A stretch of 64,000 bases of DNA from Lachancea kluyveri NRRL Y-12651 (Eukaryota > Ascomycota > Saccharomycetes > Saccharomycetales > Saccharomycetaceae): contig CM000690.1 in the NCBI GenBank assembly GCA_000149225.2, positions 682,001 to 746,000 of the forward strand, read 5' to 3'. The stretch's first letter is position 1, and every line of letters begins with the position of its first letter. Positions 41,216 through 50,134 of this stretch are shown one piece after another. The translations under genes and the position numbers were made by a program. Under the pieces are notes generated by a model. The model saw only the letters and a list, made by a program, of their open reading frames with translations. It was not told the DNA's origin and ran no database searches.

Positions 41216-42310
41216 TTAAGCCAAAATTTCCTTGACGGCCTTGACGACAGCATCACCGACTTCACTGGTAGAGTTCTCACCACGTAAATCAGCGGTTCTG
41301 ATACCAGCGTCTAAGACTCTTCTAACAGCTTCTTCGACAGCGTTACCTTCTTCGACTAGGTTCAAGGACAACTTCAACATCATAGCGGCAGATAGAATGG
41401 TAGCAATTGGGTTAACCTTGTTCTTTGGCAAATCTGGGGCAGAACCGTGGCACGGTTCGTACAAACCGAAGGCGGTGTTGCTGTCTGGCAGAGAGGCCAA
41501 AGAAGCAGATGGCAATAGACCTAGAGAACCAGGGATAACAGAAGCTTCATCGGAGATGATGTCACCGAACATATTGCTAGTAATCACAATACCGTTCAAT
41601 TTGGTTGGGCTCTTGACTAAAATCATAGCAGCAGAGTCAATCAATTGGTGTTGGACGGTCAATGTAGGGAACTCATTCTTAATGGTTTCTTCAACAGTTT
41701 TTCTCCATAATCTGGAAGAAGCTAAGACATTGGCCTTGTCCAAAGACCAGATTGGCAAAGGAGGGTTTTGTTGCAAAGCTAGAAAGGCAGCCATTCTGGT
41801 AATTCTTTGAACTTCTGGGACAGAGTATTTTTCACTGTCCCAGGCAACACCATCACCTTCATCTTCTTTTCTTTCACCAAAGTAGATACCACCGACCAAT
41901 TCTCTAACGACGACAAAATCAGTACCCTTGGCGTATTCAGGCTTTAGTGGAGATAGGTCCAACAAGGAGTCGGAAGCAAAGTTACATGGTCTCAAGTTGG
42001 CATATAGTTGTAATTCCTTACGGATCTTTAGTAAACCTTGTTCTGGTCTAACCTGGCCAGTACCCCATTTTGGGCCACCGACGGCACCCAACAAGACTGC
42101 GTCAGCCTTCTTGGCAGCATCTAGGGCTTCGTCTGGTAATGGAACACCAGTAGCGTCAATAGCAGCACCACCAATCAAGTGGTATTGGTAGTCGAACTTA
42201 ACGTCTGGGCGGACCTCAGAGATGGCGTCCAAGACCCTGATGGCTTCAGCGGTGATTTCTTGGCCAACATGGTCACCTGGCAAAACAACGATTTTCTTTG
42301 GGGCAGACAT
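41216..42310 (-). CDS. LEU2: 3-isopropylmalate dehydrogenase
   Basis: The 364-residue enzyme catalyses NAD-dependent oxidation and decarboxylation of 3-isopropylmalate, the third dedicated step of leucine synthesis. Seen are the N-terminal [14 protein letters not shown], the substrate loop [13 protein letters not shown], the metal-binding [13 protein letters not shown] (about 240-252) and the NAD-binding [13 protein letters not shown]. Length equals S. cerevisiae Leu2 (YCL018W, 364 residues); it has no presequence and is cytosolic. The promoter, to the right, has a TATA box (42396-42403) and two degenerate Leu3-type sites (42491-42522). Codon bias is fairly high, suggesting strong expression. 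Confidence 0.98.
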   Translation of the reverse strand: MSAPKKIVVLPGDHVGQEITAEAIRVLDAISEVRPDVKFDYQYHLIGGAAIDATGVPLPDEALDAAKKADAVLLGAVGGPKWGTGQVRPEQGLLKIRKELQLYANLRPCNFASDSLLDLSPLKPEYAKGTDFVVVRELVGGIYFGERKEDEGDGVAWDSEKYSVPEVQRITRMAAFLALQQNPPLPIWSLDKANVLASSRLWRKTVEETIKNEFPTLTVQHQLIDSAAMILVKSPTKLNGIVITSNMFGDIISDEASVIPGSLGLLPSASLASLPDSNTAFGLYEPCHGSAPDLPKNKVNPIATILSAAMMLKLSLNLVEEGNAVEEAVRRVLDAGIRTADLRGENSTSEVGDAVVKAVKEILA

Positions 42311-42654
42311 TAATTTAAATAACAGTAAGTAGTAATCTATTCGGTAGGTTCGGAAATCAAGACAGCGGAAAGCCTGTTTGTGAAGAAAGAAGCTCTTATA
42401 TAACCACCACCGGGGTCAGTAATTTAGTCACGATACGCGATTCTCAGGGAAAGAAGTAAAAAAAAAAAAAAAAAAAAGTGAAAAAAAGGGCCGGAACAGG
42501 AAGTACGAAATGCCGGTAACGGTATTACTCGATGAGGTACTATGTTTCCGTATTAGGGAAATAATAAACGGTAATGAGATGAACAAAGACTTAAGTCAAA
42601 ATATTGTACAAACAAAGGAGGAAGCATTTATATGTGTATCTACAGAACCATGTA
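42311..42654. promoter_or_regulatory. LEU2 promoter and RLP7 3' region
   Basis: This 344-bp space contains the LEU2 promoter, read on the minus strand. A TATA box (TTATATAA) is at 42396-42403, an A run at about 42458-42478, and Leu3-like CCGG repeats at 42491-42522. The 62-codon frame at 42510-42698 overlaps the end of RLP7 and is not supported. Confidence 0.65.
42491..42522 (-). promoter_or_regulatory. Two degenerate Leu3-type sites upstream of LEU2
   Basis: CCGGAACAGG (42491-42500) and CCGGTAACGG (42513-42522) each differ by one base from the Leu3 consensus CCGGNNCCGG. They lie 181-212 bp before the LEU2 start. Leu3 activates LEU2 in S. cerevisiae in response to alpha-isopropylmalate. Confidence 0.45.
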
Positions 42655-43593
42655 TTAGTTCAACTTGGCGATCAATGAGTCAATTTCGACTTGGATGACA
42701 GGAGCAGTAGCGGAGTTGGAAACTTGATGAATCTTTTTTTGGGATTCTCTCTGTTTCAACTTTTGCAATTTGCTCAAAGCGCTGAACCCACTCACTTCCC
42801 TATTCAACTTGAATGGCAATAGGAAAAAGTTGCATTTAGCAAACGATTCTCCCAAAGTGGCAATCTCATGTATAATATCTTCAATACAGATGATACCTTC
42901 GTCGCCCAATCTTTCTTCGACAATATTGTTGTCGTTCAATACAATTTCTTTCTCTTGATCGTCGTCCGCTCTTTTGTGCAAGATTCTGCTTCTCTTTTGG
43001 ATCAAAGAACGAATAGAGGCCAAAGATGGTTTCCCAATCACAACGTATGGAGCCACTATCTTTAGTAGTGGGTAGACTTGCTCCGTTAGTTTGACAAAGA
43101 CACCGGTGTTTACCTCCACTAATCTTAGTAGTGATAAAATCTTGAAAGCCTTTTGGGGAATTTTGACGGCAGTTGGGCCTTTAACTCTGATAACAAACAA
43201 CAAGGTGGGTTCACCATCATAAACTATCTTTTCTTTGGTCAAAGATTCGTCATCTTCCTCTTCTTTCTCTTCCTCTTCCTCCATGTCCGCGTTTTCGGTA
43301 ATCTTCAAGATAAAGTTCTTACTAGATGGCAAATGGTTGACATCGTTTTTGGCCTTTTTAGATTCCAGCTTGGAAACTCTTTTAATTCTTGTCTTTTCTC
43401 TCTCAGTAGCTAAGGTGGTGGTGACAATAGCTTCTGCTCTTACGAACTTGTTCTTCTTGGCATTCTTTCTCTTTTGCTCCAATTCCTTCTTCTTTCTAGC
43501 CAGTTCCTGCTTCTCTAACCTAGTTCTGTCAGCGTTTCTTCTCTTACGCAATAGCACTTCTGGGTTTGAGTTTAATGGTGTGGTGGAAGACAT
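42655..43593 (-). CDS. RLP7: Rlp7, ribosome biogenesis protein related to ribosomal protein L7
   Basis: The 312-residue protein belongs to the uL30/L7 family. A basic N-terminal helix ([20 protein letters not shown]) is followed by an acidic insert ([13 protein letters not shown], about 103-115) and the L30-like fold starting [19 protein letters not shown] (about 129-147). S. cerevisiae Rlp7 (YNL002C, 322 residues) is nucleolar, essential for processing ITS2 and pre-60S assembly. The acidic insert and the C-terminus [14 protein letters not shown] separate it from the ribosomal L7 proteins themselves. Confidence 0.94.
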   Translation of the reverse strand: MSSTTPLNSNPEVLLRKRRNADRTRLEKQELARKKKELEQKRKNAKKNKFVRAEAIVTTTLATEREKTRIKRVSKLESKKAKNDVNHLPSSKNFILKITENADMEEEEEKEEEDDESLTKEKIVYDGEPTLLFVIRVKGPTAVKIPQKAFKILSLLRLVEVNTGVFVKLTEQVYPLLKIVAPYVVIGKPSLASIRSLIQKRSRILHKRADDDQEKEIVLNDNNIVEERLGDEGIICIEDIIHEIATLGESFAKCNFFLLPFKLNREVSGFSALSKLQKLKQRESQKKIHQVSNSATAPVIQVEIDSLIAKLN

Positions 43594-44008
43594 AGTTTTC
43601 GATTAGCTCTCTTATCTTTACGGTTACAGTCTACACAACCTGGGCTCATCTCATCTCATCTCTATTTGAAAATTTTCACTAGCGGGTTTTCCTTGTTTCT
43701 TTTTTTCATCATGTCTAATCATATAGTACGAAGTGAGTAACGCATCGAAAACCGATGGAAAAGTTTGACCACTGGAAAATTTTTCGATGAGCTTTCGTTC
43801 CAGAACCGCACATACCTTTACTTTCTATTGTGATAAAAGCTCTTGACAGTTTGTGTGACAGAGAAAGTGTTTGGACTGTACTTTTAACACTAGAGCGTGT
43901 TTTGTGCTATTAAAGAAGTACTCTAAGTCCTAGTGTGCCCCGTTACAAGACAGAAGACGCGGAGAAAGGGCTTAAACAATATTGATCACGTGACACTGAA
44001 ATTGATGA
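43594..44008. promoter_or_regulatory. Divergent promoter of RLP7 and RFX1
   Basis: This 415-bp space serves both genes. On the RLP7 side are TCATCTCATC repeats and AAAATTTTC motifs (about 43647-43677 and again at 43776), resembling PAC/RRPE-type ribosome biogenesis elements. On the RFX1 side ATCACGTG (43985-43992), a Cbf1-type site, lies only 17 bp before the ATG. No gene is present. Confidence 0.5.
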
Positions 44009-44391
44009 ATGAGCACCCCAAACTTAACGAATATTACGGATAAGTGGATACCCAACGCTCCCGTAGGTAGTAATAACACTACCAATGTAAATTCTACCAT
44101 TTCTATGAACTCTACTTCTGCCAACACTTCACCTGCATTCCATCCTTTAGGATCAACTGCTAGCGCCATCCCAAGGCCAGACTCTGTTCCTCCAATCCCT
44201 GCAAACAATATTCCACAAGGTACTGCCCAAGACCTACAGCAACAGAGGTATCTGCAACAGCCGTTGAAACAGCATCAACAACATCAACCACCGCCGCACC
44301 TATATCCTCATCACCATATTCTGTCTGATCCGAAGCAGCCAAATAATCAAAACCCGCAACACCAGTTCTTCCCGTTGCAACAGCAAAATAA

Positions 44392-44455
<64 letters not shown>

Positions 44456-44704
44456 GTCACACATCAACCTCAACCATTGTTGCCACAACATTTTACACAG
44501 TTTACTCCTGGGTATTTACCCACGCCCATTCGCCCGTTGAGCAGTAACAGCAACAATAAAAGTGGTAAGCTTCCTGGGGAACAGCAGCTAGATATTCTCC
44601 ACCCCTTCCAGCAACAGCAGCAGCAGCAACCTTTGCATCAAGCTCAAATTCAGCACTATCAACACATGCAAGATTTGCATCGCCAACAACAACAACAGCA
44701 ACAA

Positions 44705-44745
<41 letters not shown>

Positions 44746-46495
44746 ACAGCATCAATACGTACTGCAAGAGCAAGAGCAGCAATGGAAGAAAAGAAGGATA
44801 GACGAATCGGTTAGCAGTTCTGCAGCTACAACTCCAAGTAACTCATCTGGTAAAAAGCAGTCTCAGGAGGCTGTATTGAAGACAGCCGCTTTGCAGAATA
44901 AGGATAAACCCATTAGTGAGTATGCCACTGTGGTGAGAAATTCTGAAATTACTGTGCTTAATATGGATAGCTCTACGCATACCAAGGCTGAAATCCAGGC
45001 CGCTGAGCAGCGAAGAGAACGCGAAAGGCAAATATATGCGTTGATCTGGTTGATGAATAACTGTATTCCTGATGGCGATAGTTACGTTCCAAGAGGTAGG
45101 ATATTCGCTCAATACGCTAGTTCATGTGCACAAAACAGTTTGAAGCCTTTGTCCCAAGCGTCTTTGGGTAAACTGATTAGATCGCTTTTTCCGAATCTCA
45201 CTACTAGAAGGCTAGGTATGAGAGGCCAATCAAAATATCATTACTGTGGTCTAAAATTGGTCAACAACACCGATGACTTGTCGCCTAATGACTCATCAGT
45301 GAGCACTCCATCTACCAACCCCGCCAATACAGCCGGTTACTCTGCTCCTACCACTATGTCGCCATTTTATAGCGTGCCGAACACAAGAACAGCGACCCCC
45401 AACTTGGGTATCAAGGACGAAAAGACAGAAATACCAGAGAATTCTGATGGCACTGCTATGTCTGCGACCGCTAATTTGGCTTCCAATGGTAATCCCCTCA
45501 ATGCTGTTCTATCTACCGAAATCATATTTAAAAATGATGGCATGTACTTTTTAGAGGATTTTTTTGCTAAAACTTGTGAGGACAAGGTTGAGCTACCTCT
45601 GAAATTACCTTCAATTACGCCTTACTTGCAAGCGAACACTGACATGGACATTTCATCGTCGCTGGAGTCTCTATACAATGTTCATTGTAATACCGTATTT
45701 GAGAATATCCGATTTATGAAGTTTGAAGTACTACCGCACACTTTAGAGTCATTCAGCTCTGCATCTATCTCTCCACAGATGTATAGTTTATTCATTTCCG
45801 AGAGGCTGTACGAATGGGTTTATCAAGCCGATTTAATTACACATAGAGCACTAGCGAAGATGCTGTCCAGCCTGATTGTGGAATTTGATGACATACCAGA
45901 TATTGTGCTAGATAAGCTCTCTCAGTTTTCAATTAGCTATGTCGATACAATCTCAAAAGCTACCATTGATTTACCCGTACCAATGGTCATGAAAAAAGTA
46001 GATCTGGCCAGGACTTTTAGCCGGTTAGTTAAAAGGCTGATTAAGGTCATCGACAATGGAAAGAATGCTTCCAAAGTTTTGGGCTCGCAACAGACAAGAT
46101 TTGAAATGTACCGAGATTGGAACCAATTTGTAGACGTCACGCAACTCTGTAGCGCGGAACTTCCATGCTGTTCAACAGAAACCGATCATACAGTCGTTAG
46201 AGTAACGAACTTCATTAGTATCCAGTTGGTCAATTTCTTAACTAAGAATACAAGTGATAGCAATGGATCTGTCTTGCTGGTTGAATTTGCAAAGGTTGTA
46301 TGGGAATTTACCCAAACCTTCAGTAATGTTCCGCCAAGAATATTTATTATGAGTTTTAATGCGTTTACCACAAGTACACTAAGGGAATTATCGATCAATG
46401 GCGCTGAAAGCTTCGGCTCGTGGTGGGTTCTTAAGAGCTTTGTCGACGAATGGCTCTACTGGTGTGCAGAAGTTGGTGGATTTTTGAATGGATGA
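44009..46495 (+). CDS. RFX1: RFX-family transcription factor (Rfx1/Crt1)
   Basis: The 828-residue protein has two long polyglutamine tracts, a central RFX winged-helix DNA-binding domain (about 342-417, YALIWLMNNCIPDGDSYVPR to GQSKYHYCGLKL), and a long conserved C-terminal region. Rfx1 (811 residues in S. cerevisiae, YLR176C) binds X-boxes and recruits Tup1-Ssn6 to repress ribonucleotide reductase and other DNA-damage genes until Dun1 phosphorylates it. The start at 44009 overlaps a 12-codon upstream frame from an ATG at 44005, so translation may depend on leaky scanning or on a start further down (for example Met32). The DNA-binding domain ends with the invariant SKYHY motif. Confidence 0.95.
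44393..44455 (+). repeat. CAG/CAA repeat encoding 21 Gln in RFX1
   Basis: The tract starts with CAG codons and changes to pure CAA, giving 21 consecutive Gln. It lies in the N-terminal region of RFX1, before the DNA-binding domain. Confidence 0.95.
44684..44749 (+). repeat. CAA/CAG repeat encoding 22 Gln in RFX1
   Basis: Mixed CAA and CAG codons, largely alternating as CAACAG, encode 22 consecutive Gln. A shorter run of about seven Gln at 44610-44630 precedes it. Confidence 0.95.
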
Positions 46496-46678
46496 GCCTT
46501 TCCAAGATGAAGCGAATAAACAATGATAGAAAATAGAAACGAAATAGGGCTTTGGTTTTTTTTAGAATGAGAAAACAAGAAAAATTAAAATAGAACTTTA
46601 CTGCATAGTGCTGTATTATCATCATGTTTTTGTGTATATAACTAATGTACAATAATTCATCTCTTTCGTATTTTAAGC

Positions 46679-47590
46679 CTAGACGTCATTCAACGCTACG
46701 CAGACAGCGCCCTTGTGGTGCCCCCCATATTGTCTAACAATCTCTCTCGTCGACAAATCCCATAACCTGACGTAGTGGTCTGAGCATGCAGTAACCAAAT
46801 AAGCACTATCGGCACTGAATGCACAGTCCCACACCCACCGCTGGTGGCCGTCTAAAGTAGTCTCTAATTTGAAATTGTCCTCTATACTCCAAACACGAGC
46901 CGTATGATCGGCTGAACAGGTTGCAAGGTGTTTCACATCAGACGAAAGTAACACCCTTGTAATATACTTGGTATGTGATCTGAACTTAGTAACAGGCTTC
47001 AAGTTGGCAGCATCTGTGTGGTTGGGCATCTGCCATACGTAACAGTTACCCTTATTATTACCAGCTACTAACATGGAGCCATCACTTGCTATGGAAAGAC
47101 TTTGTAAGGGCGTATCATCTTCTGGGGTCAGCTGGTGGGTACACTGGTTTTCACCCAGATCCCAAATCCTAATATTTCCATCCTGATCACAAGAAATGAG
47201 TTCACCTTGGTTTGGATGAATGACAACCTCGTTTACCGGTGCGTGGTGTTTATAGTTTCTTTGCACGGAAGGAGCCCTAACATCCCAGACTTTTATGGTA
47301 CCATCCTCACTCGAGCTGACCATCCATTTGTTGTCCTGTTGAAAAGATATCGAGGTTACATTGCCTCTGTGCCCCTCAAAAGATGTTACTGGGTTTGGAT
47401 TCGTTGTTCTGATGTCATATAGTCTCACATGTAAATGCCCTGCTGCAGCCAAGAATCTTTTGTCAGAAGTGATCTCCAATCTGTTTACTTGCGAGTCAGC
47501 ATGCTGAATAGTACGTGAGCACACACCTGTTAACGCCTCCCAGAATCTTATAGTATGATCATACCCTGCAGATGCCAAAATAACAGACAT
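46679..47590 (-). CDS. LST8: Lst8, WD-repeat subunit of TORC1 and TORC2
   Basis: The start at 47590 (MSVILASAGYDHTIRFWEA) gives 303 residues, exactly the S. cerevisiae length; the frame extends 23 codons upstream to 47659 without conservation. Seven WD40 repeats fill the protein, seen as DHTIRFWEA, DGTIKVWDV, DGNIRIWDL, DHTARVWSI and DHYVRLWDL. Lst8 binds the kinase domain of Tor1/Tor2 and stabilises it; it controls growth, amino-acid permease sorting and nitrogen signalling. It is divergent from SIS1, as in S. cerevisiae (YNL006W, YNL007C). Confidence 0.97.
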   Translation of the reverse strand: MSVILASAGYDHTIRFWEALTGVCSRTIQHADSQVNRLEITSDKRFLAAAGHLHVRLYDIRTTNPNPVTSFEGHRGNVTSISFQQDNKWMVSSSEDGTIKVWDVRAPSVQRNYKHHAPVNEVVIHPNQGELISCDQDGNIRIWDLGENQCTHQLTPEDDTPLQSLSIASDGSMLVAGNNKGNCYVWQMPNHTDAANLKPVTKFRSHTKYITRVLLSSDVKHLATCSADHTARVWSIEDNFKLETTLDGHQRWVWDCAFSADSAYLVTACSDHYVRLWDLSTREIVRQYGGHHKGAVCVALNDV

Positions 47591-47722
47591 TTTCAACTTT
47601 TCTGTCCCTCCTTTAAAGACTAATGTGAAGGGTAATCTTAACAGGTTGAGTTGAACCAAAAACTGTCAGTTGTCCTGATATCATCACGTGAATATCATGT
47701 GATCTTTCGTGTTACAGTACTG

Positions 47723-47740
47723 GAACTTTCTAGAAGGTTC
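47723..47740 (+). promoter_or_regulatory. Perfect four-unit heat-shock element upstream of SIS1
   Basis: GAActTTCtaGAAggTTC consists of four alternating GAA/TTC units with exact 2-bp gaps, the ideal Hsf1 binding sequence. It lies 126 bp before the SIS1 ATG, and a TATTTAAA-type TATA element (47760-47767) is placed just downstream. Confidence 0.85.
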
Positions 47741-47866
47741 TATGATGCGGCCAGTACAAGTATTTAAAAGGAACTACTCTCTTCTTGTCTCCCAGTATGA
47801 GTTGTCCTTTGTGAGCTCCCCAACAAATTTAATCGAGGAATCTTGATTTACTAAAGCTATTAAACA

Positions 47867-48913
47867 ATGGTAAAGGACACTAAACTATACGACTTACTAG
47901 GTGTCTCGCCTTCTGCTGATGAGGGCGAATTAAAGAAGGGATATAGAAAGGCCGCCTTAAAATACCATCCAGACAAGCCTACCGGTGACACTGAGAAGTT
48001 TAAAGAAATCTCGGAGGCTTTTGAGATTTTGAATGATCCTCAAAAGAGAGAAATCTATGACAGTTATGGTTTAGAGGCGGCTAGAAATGGTGGACCATCT
48101 TTTGGTGGTGCTGGTGCTGGTGCTGGTGGTTTCCCTGGTGGTGCTGGTGGTTTCCCTGGTGGTGCTGGCCAGCATGCATTCTCCCAAGAGGATGCTTTCA
48201 ACATTTTTTCTCAATTCTTTGGAGGTGGCTCCAGTATGGGCGGCGGCTCTCCATTTGGATTCAGCACTGGGGGCGATGAAAACTATGGTTTCAGTAGTGG
48301 CGGTTTCCCAGGTGGCGGTACTAGCTTCCATACCAGTGGTATGCCTGGAGGCTTTGGAGGTGCAAGTAGAGCTGCTCCGCAACGCGAAGAAGAAACGGTT
48401 CAGGTCAATCTGCCTGTAAGTCTAGAGGACTTGTTTGCTGGTAGGAAAAAATCCTTTAAGATTACTAGAAAAGGCCCAGGCAGCGTTCCAGAAAAGAAGC
48501 AAATTGACATTCAAATGAAACCGGGTTGGAAGGCTGGCACTAAAATCACTTTCAAGAATGAGGGAGATTACAATCAGCAAACTGGTGGAAGACAGACGAT
48601 GCAGTTTGTCATTCAAGAAAAACTTCATCCACACTTTAAAAGAGACGGTAACAATTTAATTTACACATTGCCGCTATCTTTCAAGGAGTCCTTGTTGGGC
48701 TTTTCTAAGACAATTCAGACAATTGATGGTAGAACTTTGCCTATTTCCAGAGTGCAGCCAATTCAACCTTCAGAAACTTCCACATACCCTGGTCAGGGTA
48801 TGCCGCTACCTAAAACTCCTGCCCAAAGGGGCGATCTAATCATTAAGTATAAAGTGGACTATCCGATCGGTTTGAATGAAGCCCAGAAACGCGCTATTGC
48901 TGAAAATTTTTAG
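47867..48913 (+). CDS. SIS1: Class B J-domain co-chaperone Sis1
   Basis: The 348-residue protein has an N-terminal J domain (1-70) with the HPD motif in [10 protein letters not shown] Gly/Phe-rich region (about 75-170) follows, containing two copies of a GGFPGGA unit and a Gly/Met segment. Two C-terminal beta-barrel domains start at [19 protein letters not shown] (about 172), and the dimerisation helix closes the protein. There is no zinc finger, which separates it from class A Ydj1. Sis1 stimulates the ATPase of Hsp70 Ssa1 and is needed for translation initiation, prion propagation and feedback on Hsf1. The perfect HSE upstream supports heat-shock control. Confidence 0.97.
   Translation: MVKDTKLYDLLGVSPSADEGELKKGYRKAALKYHPDKPTGDTEKFKEISEAFEILNDPQKREIYDSYGLEAARNGGPSFGGAGAGAGGFPGGAGGFPGGAGQHAFSQEDAFNIFSQFFGGGSSMGGGSPFGFSTGGDENYGFSSGGFPGGGTSFHTSGMPGGFGGASRAAPQREEETVQVNLPVSLEDLFAGRKKSFKITRKGPGSVPEKKQIDIQMKPGWKAGTKITFKNEGDYNQQTGGRQTMQFVIQEKLHPHFKRDGNNLIYTLPLSFKESLLGFSKTIQTIDGRTLPISRVQPIQPSETSTYPGQGMPLPKTPAQRGDLIIKYKVDYPIGLNEAQKRAIAENF
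48125..48166 (+). repeat. Two tandem 21-bp units in SIS1
   Basis: A 21-bp unit, GGTGGTTTCCCTGGTGGTGC plus T, occurs twice in tandem and encodes GGFPGGA twice in the Gly/Phe region. Copy number may vary between strains. Confidence 0.9.
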
Positions 48914-50134
48914 GATAGAAACTCGGTATTCTGTAACATATTAACTTAATGACCACCACCTCGGAAGAAATGAATTGAGATAAAGGAAACATGCCATATC
49001 CGGAGTTGTTGTTAGCATCATATACACTTTTTAACGACCACCATTACTACTCTTTGTGCATTATATATAAATATTAATCTATGAAATACAAATGGGCAAG
49101 GAATCAACGAACCGGACAACATATGTAAGGCAGACATTTTTCGTGATATCCTTCAAGAAAGGATAAAAGCATGTTGTGGACTTGAAAAGAGCAGTATGAA
49201 TGTTGGAAAATATCGAGCTTGATATTTCTGAAGTTTTGATCGATTGATAGTTGTTAATCTCGCCCTTGATCACAATACTTTGTTGCTCATCCGGTTGCTT
49301 ATTTGCGCAGCACTAAATCTAGCCAAATCAGTTATATATCAATGTAATTGTATACGATATATACTCCTCGTTATAAAATATACAGATCATGCTGTCAAGC
49401 GTAGTGGTTTAGGCATTTGTTGTATTGAGAGATAATTTATTAGCGCCTCAAAATCCTTTATATGCTGATTTCATGCATGTATAAAAATACTTAGTGGTGC
49501 GTACAAAACTTTTATGAAATAAAAGGCCTGATTAGCCGTAAAATAACATTTGTTCTGCTGTCTTGGAACGTTGACACTCGTTACTGAGAACTTGCAACAA
49601 GCAGAGACTGAGAGAACTTCGATTCACGTTGGATTTTCTGGAAAATTTAGCTGCAATCTTCGAAGAAGGAGTGAGAAAAAGTACATAGGAACCAGTTACT
49701 GAAAACTTTCTCTGGATCTCAAATAATCTGTGTGTGCTATCTATCATGTACGTTCCACTAACTGGTATGTTTCAAGGTGATCGATAAGTTGACTTCAAAT
49801 TTCATACTCCCATGTAAAAGTCCGCTTCGTGTTATATGGTATACTTCTTATCCTGAAACCAGTGTATTCTATATGCATAGTGTGCATTTATAAGAGAAGT
49901 TTCGGAAGGTGCGATATATGAGGTCGACCGCTATATACCTTCAGAGAACTACACCAAGAGCTTACCTTTTTTCACAGAAAAACGGTTTAAGCCACTCAGT
50001 TGAATGACCGCATATTTCCTCTTAACAAAACTTTATAATACAATTCTAAAAAGAAGCTGGCTGAACACTGGGTTGATAACAATATAGCATGTTAAAAGAG
50101 AGAATTTTTTAATTTACAGATTGAATTTTACACG
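48914..50134. other. 1.2-kb gap between SIS1 and the F-box/JmjC gene
   Basis: I find no supported gene, tRNA or LTR in this space. The small frames (63-71 codons, both strands) show no motifs. It lies between two convergent genes, so it holds two 3' ends and an unexplained middle part of about 1 kb. Confidence 0.55.

Noticed and set aside
47683-47690. ATCACGTG near LST8 and the same motif at 43985-43992 before RFX1, both CDEI-like
   Set aside because: Neither has an AT-rich CDEII or a TTCCGAA-type CDEIII beside it, so they are ordinary Cbf1-type promoter sites, not centromere parts.
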